From Serpens sp964410065 (GTDB lineage: Bacteria > Pseudomonadota > Gammaproteobacteria > Pseudomonadales > Pseudomonadaceae), in contig CAYPFO010000002.1 of assembly GCA_964410065.1 (NCBI GenBank), positions 49,215 to 113,214 of the forward strand: a stretch of 64,000 bases of DNA, written 5' to 3'. The notes beneath the pieces were generated by a model. The model made no database searches, was not told where the DNA came from, and worked only from the letters and a program-made list of their open reading frames with translations. Shown here piece after piece: positions 34,358 through 42,441 of this stretch. Position 1 is the first letter of the stretch. Each line of letters begins with the position of its first letter. The position numbers and the translations under genes are program-made.

Positions 34358-35221
34358 ATGACCGAACAAGACAAGAAAACCCTGCCGCCTCAGCACCAGG
34401 ACCATCGCCCGGGCTCGGAGGAGGAGATGTTTCCTCAGCCGGTTTACCTGGCCAAAACCTACAAGCCCGCCGGCAAACTCGAAGGCAAGGTCGCCATCAT
34501 CACCGGTGCGGACAGCGGCATTGGCCGCGCGGTGGCCGTGCATTACGCTCGCGAGGGCGCACGCATCGTCATGCTCTACCTGAATGAATACGAGGACGCC
34601 GACCTGACCCGCAGCGAGATCGAGCAGAGCGGGAGTGAGGTCATCGGCTTCGCCGGTGATGTGGCCGGCGAAGACTTCTGCGACAAGGTGGTCGAGGAAA
34701 CACTCAAGCAATGGGGACAGATCGACATCCTGGTCAACAATGCTGGTGAACAGCATCCCCAGGAGTCTCTTGAAGACATCACCGTGGAGCAGTGGGAAAA
34801 GACCTTTCGCACCAATATTTTCGGCATGTTTCTACTGACCAAGGCGGTGCTGCCGCACCTGAAGCCAGGTGCAACCATCATCAACACCACCTCGATCACG
34901 GCCTACAAGGGCAATCCGAAACTGTTGGATTATTCCTCCACCAAAGGCGCGATCACCTCATTCACCCGTTCCCTGGCCATCAACCTGGCGTCCCGGGGCA
35001 TTCGTGTCAACGCGGTGGCGCCGGGCCCCATCTGGACGCCCTTGATCGCCTCGACCTTCAGCGCCGAACAGGTGGCCAGCTTCGGCGCCGAGACTCCGCT
35101 TGGTCGTCCCGGACAGCCGGCCGAGGTTGCACCGGCCTATGTATACCTGGCCAGCGACGACTCTTCCTATGTGTGCGGGCAGGTGCTGCATGTCAACGGC
35201 GGCAGCGTGGTAAATGGGTGA
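34358..35221 (+). CDS. Short-chain dehydrogenase/reductase (SDR)
   Basis: This 287-residue NAD(P)-dependent classical SDR has the nucleotide-binding motif TGADSGIG (about residues 48-55), NNAGE, and the catalytic Ser-Tyr-Lys triad with Tyr192 and Lys196 in YSSTK. The N-terminal 45 residues are an extension rich in Gln/Pro (PPQHQDHRPGSEEEMFPQP), as seen in the YhxD/YghA type SDRs. The start at 34358 has a GGGAGA site; the longer frame to 34262 is unlikely. It lies downstream of ligD on the same strand with a 130-base gap. Substrate unknown; stress or envelope roles are common for this group. Confidence 0.92.
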   Translation: MTEQDKKTLPPQHQDHRPGSEEEMFPQPVYLAKTYKPAGKLEGKVAIITGADSGIGRAVAVHYAREGARIVMLYLNEYEDADLTRSEIEQSGSEVIGFAGDVAGEDFCDKVVEETLKQWGQIDILVNNAGEQHPQESLEDITVEQWEKTFRTNIFGMFLLTKAVLPHLKPGATIINTTSITAYKGNPKLLDYSSTKGAITSFTRSLAINLASRGIRVNAVAPGPIWTPLIASTFSAEQVASFGAETPLGRPGQPAEVAPAYVYLASDDSSYVCGQVLHVNGGSVVNG

Positions 35222-35763
35222 TCGCCGCGCGCTTAGGTTGAAGCGCTGCGTTCGCTGAGGCGCGAAGCGTGGAACGATCAGCAAGGCCAGGTGCCGGGCT
35301 TTTGTAGGGGCGAATTTATTCGCCTGACATCGCACCCGCACACACATCGGTGCGGCGACGAACATCGTAGGGGCGGATGGCAGCCGACCATGTGGCATCC
35401 GTCGTAGCCCAATGGGCGCCGGATAGCTTGTGCACTGGCGAATTCATTGGCTGTGTCTACGTTCAGTGTTGCTAGCAGCGGGCGCGTTGGGTCATATAGA
35501 CATGCATGCGTAGGGCGGCCTCGCCCGCCGCAGGGGGATACCCCGCCGGCGGGGTGCTCGCTCAGCCTCAAGCATCCAGCCAACCCACCTGCAGCGAGCG
35601 ACGCCGCCCTACGGCAGCTGCGTCATCAATTCCCGGGGGATACTCTCTGCGGTCGCTGGGGCGCGGAACGCCGGTGGCTGCATTCCCACGCGGAGCGTGG
35701 GGACGATCATTCAACCTACGCGATGGGTATCGCTGCGCTCAACGCCACCCTACGGACGTGCTG
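35222..35763. repeat. Mosaic of degenerate Pseudomonas intergenic repeats
   Basis: This 542-base gap has no credible gene. It contains several unrelated palindromic units: GGCGAAT-TT-ATTCGCC (35309-35324); CCGCAC-N8-GTGCGG (about 35327-35352); an element of 105 bases bounded by CGTAGGGCGGC (35509-35519) and GCCGCCCTACG (35603-35613) with CCCCGCCGGCGGGG inside; CCCACGC-GGA-GCGTGGG (35685-35701); and CCTACGCGATGG ... CACCCTACGG (about 35714-35757). These resemble common intergenic repeat families of Pseudomonas. The region may be a recombination or insertion hot spot. Confidence 0.65.
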
Positions 35764-36915
35764 TCACTCGATACATTCACCAAAACGTTGCAGCTGCATT
35801 TCGCGCAGGCGGCTCAGCGTGCGGCGGAACGGGAAGGCCAGGTAGCCTTCGGTATACAGCTCTTCGAGGGGCACCGCAGCCTCCAGGTACAACGGAATGC
35901 GCCGGTCATAGCATTCGTCCACCAGGGCAATGAAGCGCCGGACGCTGTTGTCATGCACCGACAGTTCCGGCAGCTTGCGGTCGCCGGCGGCCACCCGTTC
36001 GACGCCATCTTCGGTGCCGCGGGCGATGCGGCCTGCGCGCGGCGCGGCGCTGAGGTTTGGCACCTCGCCAATCAGGATGGCGGTAAAACGATCGCCCAAG
36101 GCAATGAAATCCAGCGCCGACAAGGGCTGTTCGCACAGATCGGCAAACCGACACCAGAGCACCGATGCACTCTGGCGCACCACCGCGATGGAGCGGTGGC
36201 CGATCATCAAGGCATCACTGCACGCGGTGTCGCCGTCAGCCAACTGTTCGAAGAGGGCGGACAATGCAGTGGGCTGGCCGGCCTCGGCTATCCAGTAGCG
36301 CTGTTGCCCAGCGCCCGGATGCAGGCGGTGATCCTGACCACCGTCCACGCTGACAATGCGCATATGACGTTCGATGGCCTCCACGGCCGGTATGAAACGC
36401 TCGCGGTTGTAGCCCTCGGCATACAGCTGCTGCGGTGGCTGGTTGGAGGTGGCCACCAGCACCACGCCTTCCTCGAACATCACCCGCAGCAGCCGGCCCA
36501 GCAGCATGGCATCGGCGATATCGCTGACAAACAGTTCGTCGAAGCACAGCACCCGCACGTCCTCACTCAGCTCGCGGGCCAGCGCCTGAAGAGGATCGGG
36601 CGTGCCGGTCAGCTGGAACAGCCGTTGATGCACCCAGCGCATGAAATGGTGGAAATGCTGCCGACGCGCCGGCACCCGCAGGCTGCGATAAAAACTGTCC
36701 ATCAACCAGGTCTTGCCGCGACCGACCGGGCCCCACAGGTAGACGCCGGCACTCGGCTGCGGCCCGCTTTGCGGGTCATGCAGCGCACGGTGGCAATCAT
36801 CCAGGGATTGCGCCGCTTGCCATTGGGCGGGGTCAGAGTGAAAGCCGTACCGCTCGATGGCCTGGCGGTACAGCAACAGCGGGGAGAGGGTGTCCGTCAT
36901 GGAAAACCGGCTCAT
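35764..36915 (-). CDS. zapE: AFG1/ZapE-family ATPase
   Basis: This 383-residue AAA-type ATPase carries Walker A GPVGRGKTWL (about residues 60-70), Walker B VLCFDELFVSD, and the family blocks FHHFMRWVHQRL and EEGVVLVATSNQPP. ZapE acts in Z-ring stability in E. coli; mitochondrial AFG1 is the homologue. The copy here may be a paralog, since a zapE is usually found elsewhere in Pseudomonas genomes. The start 36915 was chosen because a -10-like TATACT (minus strand, 36934-36939) lies just upstream; no clear ribosome binding site is seen at 36915 or at the alternative 36900. It is divergent from glgE. Confidence 0.88.
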   Translation of the reverse strand: MSRFSMTDTLSPLLLYRQAIERYGFHSDPAQWQAAQSLDDCHRALHDPQSGPQPSAGVYLWGPVGRGKTWLMDSFYRSLRVPARRQHFHHFMRWVHQRLFQLTGTPDPLQALARELSEDVRVLCFDELFVSDIADAMLLGRLLRVMFEEGVVLVATSNQPPQQLYAEGYNRERFIPAVEAIERHMRIVSVDGGQDHRLHPGAGQQRYWIAEAGQPTALSALFEQLADGDTACSDALMIGHRSIAVVRQSASVLWCRFADLCEQPLSALDFIALGDRFTAILIGEVPNLSAAPRAGRIARGTEDGVERVAAGDRKLPELSVHDNSVRRFIALVDECYDRRIPLYLEAAVPLEELYTEGYLAFPFRRTLSRLREMQLQRFGECIE

Positions 36916-37094
36916 GGCGATAACAGGCCCGCCAGTATACGTCTTCGCCTGCGACATACCGCTGCGCCGGCACAGCGCCACCCGGCTAGAGGGCTGAACT
37001 TTGCCTGTGGCAACGGCTCGGAATAAACAGGTCGAGCTGCCCAAAAGCAGCGCGCCGTCCTGCTTCAGTCGTTCGTCGCACCAAGGAATTGTCG

Positions 37095-39104
37095 ATGCCC
37101 TTAGACACCTCTCATGAACCTTCATGGCGCCTGAACGGTAACGTCGGCCTGGAAGAAGCGCTGACCTTGCCGCGAATCGCCATCGAGTCGGTCGAGCCAG
37201 TAGTCGACGGCGGACGCTTTGCAGCCAAGGCCATCAGCGGCCAGCCGGTGACCGTATCTGCAGTGATCTTTGCGGATGGGCACGACCAGCTCGCCGCCGA
37301 ACTGCTCTGGCGACCGGTTACTTACACCCACTGGCAGCGGGTACCGTTGACGTTCATTAGCAACGACCACTGGGATGTGGAGCTGCAGCCGGCCCACCCG
37401 GGTCGCTGGGTCTTCGCCATTGAAGCCTGGTGGGACGAGTACGGTTCTTTCTGTAACGAACTACGGAAAAAGCACCGCGCCGGCGTGCCGATTTCCCTGG
37501 AGCTCACGGAAGGCGAACAGCTTGTGCGGCACGTCGCACAGTCGGCCCCCGCCGAGCACCGTGCCGAGGTGCAACAGGTGCTCGAGCAATTGCGCGCGGC
37601 GCGAACCGATGAACAACGGGTGAGCGTATTTCTGGCACCCCAGACGATCCAAAACATCGCACTGGCCGCTGAACACCCGCACCGCACGCGCAGCGCCGTG
37701 TATCCCCTGGAAGTGGAGCGCCCACTGGCGCAGTTCGCCAGCTGGTATGAGCTGTTTCCACGCTCTGTCACGAATGATCCGCAGCGTCACGGCACCTTCA
37801 AGGACGTGATTCGCCGGCTGCCGGAAATCGTCGCCATGGGCTTCGATGTGGTGTATTTCCCGCCCATACACCCGATTGGCCATACCCACCGCAAAGGCCG
37901 CAACAATTCCCTGCTCACCCAAGAAGGCGATCCGGGTAGCCCATACGCCATCGGCAGCGAGGAGGGCGGGCACGACGCCCTTCATCCCGAACTCGGCAGC
38001 TTCGAGGACTTTCATGAGCTGGTGGCCGTGGCCCGTTCCCTGGGGTTGGAAATTGCCCTGGACTTCGCTATCCAGTGCTCGCCCGATCACCCCTGGCTGC
38101 GCGAACACCCCGGCTGGTTCAGCTGGCGGCCGGACGGCAGCATTCGCCATGCGGAAAACCCACCGAAAAAATATGAAGACATCGTTAATGTCGATTTCTA
38201 CGCCGAAGGGGCGATTCCCGAACTGTGGCTGGCGTTGCGCGACGTGGTGGAAGGCTGGGTCAAGCACGGCGTTACGCTGTTTCGCGTCGACAACCCGCAC
38301 ACCAAGCCGCTGCCGTTCTGGGAATGGCTGATCGCCGATATCCGCAGCCGACACCCGGAGGTGATCTTTCTCGCCGAGGCCTTCACGCGCCCCGCAATGA
38401 TGGCGCGCCTGGGCAAGCTCGGATTCAGCCAGAGCTACACCTATTTCACCTGGCGCAATACCAAGCAGGAACTGCAGGCGTATTTCACCGAGCTCAACGA
38501 ACCGCCCTGGCGGGACTGTTACCGGCCTAATTTCTTCGTCAATACGCCGGACATCAACCCATTTTTCCTGCACGACTCGGGCCGTGCGGGTTTTCTGATT
38601 CGTGCCGTGCTGGCCACCATGGGGTCGGGACTATGGGGCATGTACTCGGGCTTCGAGATCTGCGAGTCGGCGCCCATCCCCGGTCGGGAGGAGTACCTGG
38701 ACTCGGAGAAATACCAGATCAAGTCGCGCAACTTCCGGGCGCCGGGAAACATCGTCGGTGAAATCGCCCAGTTGAACCAGATCCGCCGACGCAATCACGC
38801 CTTGCAGACTCACCTGGGTTTTCAGGCCTATACCGCCTGGAACGACAACATCCTGTACTTCGGCAAACGCACAGCCGAACTGGACAACTTCATTCTCGTG
38901 GCGGTCAGTCTTGACCCGCACCGAGCCCAGGAAGCGCATTTTGAATTGCCGCTATGGGAGTTCGACTTGCCTGACGATGCCAGTCTGCATGGCGAAGACT
39001 TGATGAGCGGTCATCGTTGGACCTGGCAAGGCAAGGTCCAATGGATGCGCATCGAACCGTGGCACCTGCCTTTCGGGATCTGGCGCATCCGCCCGGCAAG
39101 CTGA
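37095..39104 (+). CDS. glgE: Alpha-1,4-glucan:maltose-1-phosphate maltosyltransferase (GlgE)
   Basis: This 669-residue GH13_3 enzyme transfers maltosyl units from alpha-maltose-1-phosphate to glucan ends. The catalytic residues by motif are the nucleophile Asp399 in RVDNPH, the acid/base Glu428 in LAEAFTRP, and Asp486 in NTPDINPFF, close to the Streptomyces GlgE positions. The N-terminal beta-sandwich (about 1-130) and the (beta/alpha)8 barrel with GFDVVYFPPIHPIGHT follow the family layout. AAGGA lies 8 bases before ATG 37095; an in-frame TTG six bases upstream is less likely. First gene of the glgE-treS-glgB operon. Confidence 0.95.
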   Translation: MPLDTSHEPSWRLNGNVGLEEALTLPRIAIESVEPVVDGGRFAAKAISGQPVTVSAVIFADGHDQLAAELLWRPVTYTHWQRVPLTFISNDHWDVELQPAHPGRWVFAIEAWWDEYGSFCNELRKKHRAGVPISLELTEGEQLVRHVAQSAPAEHRAEVQQVLEQLRAARTDEQRVSVFLAPQTIQNIALAAEHPHRTRSAVYPLEVERPLAQFASWYELFPRSVTNDPQRHGTFKDVIRRLPEIVAMGFDVVYFPPIHPIGHTHRKGRNNSLLTQEGDPGSPYAIGSEEGGHDALHPELGSFEDFHELVAVARSLGLEIALDFAIQCSPDHPWLREHPGWFSWRPDGSIRHAENPPKKYEDIVNVDFYAEGAIPELWLALRDVVEGWVKHGVTLFRVDNPHTKPLPFWEWLIADIRSRHPEVIFLAEAFTRPAMMARLGKLGFSQSYTYFTWRNTKQELQAYFTELNEPPWRDCYRPNFFVNTPDINPFFLHDSGRAGFLIRAVLATMGSGLWGMYSGFEICESAPIPGREEYLDSEKYQIKSRNFRAPGNIVGEIAQLNQIRRRNHALQTHLGFQAYTAWNDNILYFGKRTAELDNFILVAVSLDPHRAQEAHFELPLWEFDLPDDASLHGEDLMSGHRWTWQGKVQWMRIEPWHLPFGIWRIRPAS

Positions 39105-39117
39105 CAGGGAGACATAC

Positions 39118-42100
39118 ATGGCGAGGAAACCCAGGCCGGCCGCTTTTCTCAGAGACCCGCTGTGGTACAAGGATGCGGTCATCTATCAGGTGCACATAAA
39201 GTCCTATTTCGACAGCAACAACGATGGTATCGGTGATTTTTCAGGCTTGATCAACAAGCTTGATTACATCGCCGGTCTCGGCGTCAACACCATTTGGCTG
39301 CTGCCGTTCTACCCCTCACCGCGCCGAGATGATGGCTACGACATCGCCGAGTATCGCGGCGTCCATTCCGATTACGGGAACCTGGCCGATGTGCGTCGTT
39401 TTATCAGCGAGGCGCACAAACGCAGCTTGCGGGTCATCACCGAGCTGGTCATCAATCACTCCTCGGACCAGCACCCCTGGTTCCAGCGCGCCCGCAATGC
39501 CAAGAAAGGCTCCCGCGCCCGAGACTTTTACGTGTGGTCGGATAGCAATAAAAAATACGCCGGCACGCGCATCATCTTCCTTGACACGGAAACCTCCAAC
39601 TGGACCTGGGATCCCGTGGCAGGTCAGTATTTCTGGCACCGCTTTTATTCCCACCAGCCGGATTTGAATTTCGACAATCCGGCAGTACTGCATGCGGTGA
39701 TCGGCATCATGCGTTACTGGCTGGATCTGGGTATCGATGGACTGCGCCTGGACGCCATCCCCTATTTGATCGAGCGCGACGGCACCAATAACGAGAACCT
39801 GCCGGAGACCCACCTGGTCCTGAAAAAAATCCGCGCCGAGATCGACGCCAATTATCCGGACCGCATGCTGCTCGCCGAGGCCAATCAGTGGCCGGAGGAC
39901 ACCCAACTGTACTTTGGTGGAACGGAAGGGGGTGAGGGCGACGAATGCCATATGGCCTTTCATTTCCCCCTGATGCCGCGCATGTACATGGCGATTGCTC
40001 AGGAAGATCGCTTCCCGATCACCGACATTCTTCGCCAGACACCGGATATTCCCGCCAACTGTCAGTGGGCGATCTTCCTGCGCAATCACGATGAATTGAC
40101 CCTGGAAATGGTCACGGATTCTGAGCGTGATTACCTGTGGAATTACTATGCGGCCGACCGCCGCGCGCGGATAAATCTGGGTATTCGCCGGCGTCTGGCG
40201 CCGCTGGTAGAACGCGACCGCCGGCGCATCGAATTGCTGCACAGCTTGCTGTTTTCCATGCCTGGTACGCCGACCCTGTATTACGGCGACGAGATCGGCA
40301 TGGGTGACAACATCTATCTCGGCGATCGCGATGGTGTGCGCACGCCCATGCAATGGTCCAGCGACCGCAATGGCGGTTTTTCCCAGGCCGACCCTGCCCG
40401 CCTGGTATTGCCGCCCATCATGGACCCGCTCTATGGCTACCAGACCATCAACGTCGAGGCCCAGACGCGCGATCCCCATTCGTTGCTCAACTGGACGCGG
40501 CGCATGCTGGCGATTCGCAAACAGCAAAAGGCCTTTGGCCGTGGCAGCCTGAAAATGCTCGCGCCGGCCAACCGGCGCATTCTCGCCTACCTGCGTGAAT
40601 ACACCAGCGTCGACGGTCGACACGAAATCATCCTCTGCGTGGCCAATGTGTCGCGGGCGGCCCAGGCCGCCGAACTGGAATTGTCTGCCTATGCCGGCAA
40701 GGTGCCGGTGGAAATGCTCGGGGGCAGCTCCTTTCCACCCGTGGGCCAGCTCAATTACCTGCTGACGTTGCCGCCCTATGGCTTCTACTGGTTTTTGCTT
40801 GCCGAGGAGGCACACATGCCCAGCTGGCATTCCCCACCGGTCGAGCGCATGCCCGAACTGCCGACCCTGGTGATCAAGCGCGATCTGCGCGAACTGTTGC
40901 AACCACCGGCTCGCACCCTGCTGGAGCAGGAATCCTTGCCGGCGTATCTACCCAAGCGGCGCTGGTTCGCCGGCAAGCAGGCGGAAAACGTACGGCTGCT
41001 GTATGCCATCCCGTTCGGAGCCGCTGAGAACCTCTGCGTGCTGAGCGAAGTGGACGTCGCTGGCGACCAAGGCCCACTGCATTACCAACTACCGCTGGCC
41101 TTCGTGCCAGAGTTCCAGTCCGGCAGTACGCTGCCCCAGCAACTGGCGTTGGCGCGACTGCGGCGCAAACGTCACGCCGGCTTGCTCACCGATGCACTGA
41201 CGCTGCCCGAATTCACGCGTCAGGTCTTGCACGAGCTTCGACAATCTAACGCATTGAAAGGAAACGACATCGAGATCCAGTTCTTGCCCGGCACAGCCTT
41301 TGCCAATATGGAAGAGCGGCCCGATGAAATCATCGAACTGGTATCCGCCGAGCAATCCAACAGCTCGGTGCTGATCGGCGAGCGGATGATGCTCAAACTG
41401 CTGCGCCGGGTCATGCCGGGCATTCACCCGGAAACCGAGATGGGTGGTTTCCTGACTGAGCGCGGTTTTGCCAATATCGCGCCGCTGCTGGGCGAAGTGC
41501 GCCGCGTCGATGCCCAGGGAACGCCGCATACGCTGATGATTCTGCAGGGCTACCTGAGCAATCAGGGCGATGCCTGGCAGTGGACGCAAAACACGCTGGA
41601 GCGCGCCATCCGCGATGAGCTGGCGGGCGGTTTGTCCGAACAGGAAAACCAGTACGCGGCGTTAGGCGAACTGCAGGCATTCGCCGTTATGTTGGGCCGA
41701 CGCCTGGGTGAGATGCACGGCGTGCTGGCGCAACCTACGGATAATCCGGATTTCGGCGCGGCACAGAGCAACGAGCAGGACTGTGCGGAGTGGGCGCGCA
41801 GTATCGCTGCGCAAGTGAACGATGCTCTTGATGCAGCGGCCCAGCGGCGCGAAGCGCTGACCGGCACCGCACGCAAGGCAGCCGACGGGCTTGCCGGACA
41901 ACGCGACGCACTGCTGCGCGAAATTGAAGCGCTGGCCGGGCGTCTGCGCGGCGGGCTGCGCATTCGCGTGCATGGTGACCTGCATCTTGGCCAGGTGCTG
42001 GTGGTGCAGGGCGATGCCTACCTGATCGATTTTGAAGGCGAACCGGTGCGCAGCCTGGAAGAACGCCGCGCCCGCCACAGTCCCTACAAAGATGTCGCGG

Positions 42101-42441
42101 GCGTGCTGCGCTCTTTTGACTATGCCGCCGCCATGGCCATGCGCAATGCCCAGGGCAGCGACAGCTCAGCCGAGGCCGAGCAGGCACGGCACACCATCGC
42201 CGAACTGTATCGCCAGCAGGCCGAGACAGCTTTTCTCAGCGCTTACCGGCAAGCGGCCGCCCCGGTGCCTCACGCCTGGCAGGGCGACGATGCGGAAGAC
42301 GCGGCGCTGGCGCTCTTCACCCTCGAAAAAGCCGCCTACGAAATCTGCTACGAGGCCCGCTACCGTCCCGATTGGCTGGACGTGCCCTTGCACGGGTTGC
42401 TGGCGCTGGCGCGCCAGATACTGGGGAGTACCGAGACATGA
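39118..42441 (+). CDS. treS: Trehalose synthase fused to maltokinase (TreS-Pep2)
   Basis: This is a 1,107-residue fusion. The N-terminal ~550 residues are trehalose synthase (GH13_16), which interconverts trehalose and maltose; the predicted catalytic residues are Asp212 in RLDAIPYL, Glu254 in LAEANQWPED and Asp325 in RNHDELT. The C-terminal ~500 residues are a maltokinase domain that phosphorylates maltose with ATP, with the kinase loop HGDLHLGQ (Asp954) and the DFEGEP motif (Asp971). The pair supplies maltose-1-phosphate for GlgE, upstream by 13 bases. The glgB start overlaps its stop (ATGA). Confidence 0.95.
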   Translation: MARKPRPAAFLRDPLWYKDAVIYQVHIKSYFDSNNDGIGDFSGLINKLDYIAGLGVNTIWLLPFYPSPRRDDGYDIAEYRGVHSDYGNLADVRRFISEAHKRSLRVITELVINHSSDQHPWFQRARNAKKGSRARDFYVWSDSNKKYAGTRIIFLDTETSNWTWDPVAGQYFWHRFYSHQPDLNFDNPAVLHAVIGIMRYWLDLGIDGLRLDAIPYLIERDGTNNENLPETHLVLKKIRAEIDANYPDRMLLAEANQWPEDTQLYFGGTEGGEGDECHMAFHFPLMPRMYMAIAQEDRFPITDILRQTPDIPANCQWAIFLRNHDELTLEMVTDSERDYLWNYYAADRRARINLGIRRRLAPLVERDRRRIELLHSLLFSMPGTPTLYYGDEIGMGDNIYLGDRDGVRTPMQWSSDRNGGFSQADPARLVLPPIMDPLYGYQTINVEAQTRDPHSLLNWTRRMLAIRKQQKAFGRGSLKMLAPANRRILAYLREYTSVDGRHEIILCVANVSRAAQAAELELSAYAGKVPVEMLGGSSFPPVGQLNYLLTLPPYGFYWFLLAEEAHMPSWHSPPVERMPELPTLVIKRDLRELLQPPARTLLEQESLPAYLPKRRWFAGKQAENVRLLYAIPFGAAENLCVLSEVDVAGDQGPLHYQLPLAFVPEFQSGSTLPQQLALARLRRKRHAGLLTDALTLPEFTRQVLHELRQSNALKGNDIEIQFLPGTAFANMEERPDEIIELVSAEQSNSSVLIGERMMLKLLRRVMPGIHPETEMGGFLTERGFANIAPLLGEVRRVDAQGTPHTLMILQGYLSNQGDAWQWTQNTLERAIRDELAGGLSEQENQYAALGELQAFAVMLGRRLGEMHGVLAQPTDNPDFGAAQSNEQDCAEWARSIAAQVNDALDAAAQRREALTGTARKAADGLAGQRDALLREIEALAGRLRGGLRIRVHGDLHLGQVLVVQGDAYLIDFEGEPVRSLEERRARHSPYKDVAGVLRSFDYAAAMAMRNAQGSDSSAEAEQARHTIAELYRQQAETAFLSAYRQAAAPVPHAWQGDDAEDAALALFTLEKAAYEICYEARYRPDWLDVPLHGLLALARQILGSTET

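Noticed and set aside
35506..37026. 506-codon plus-strand open frame
   Set aside because: Antisense to zapE, whose Walker motifs are on the minus strand; the 5' end also runs through intergenic repeats.
39316..40902. 528-codon minus-strand open frame
   Set aside because: Antisense to the treS catalytic domain; the plus strand carries the conserved residues.
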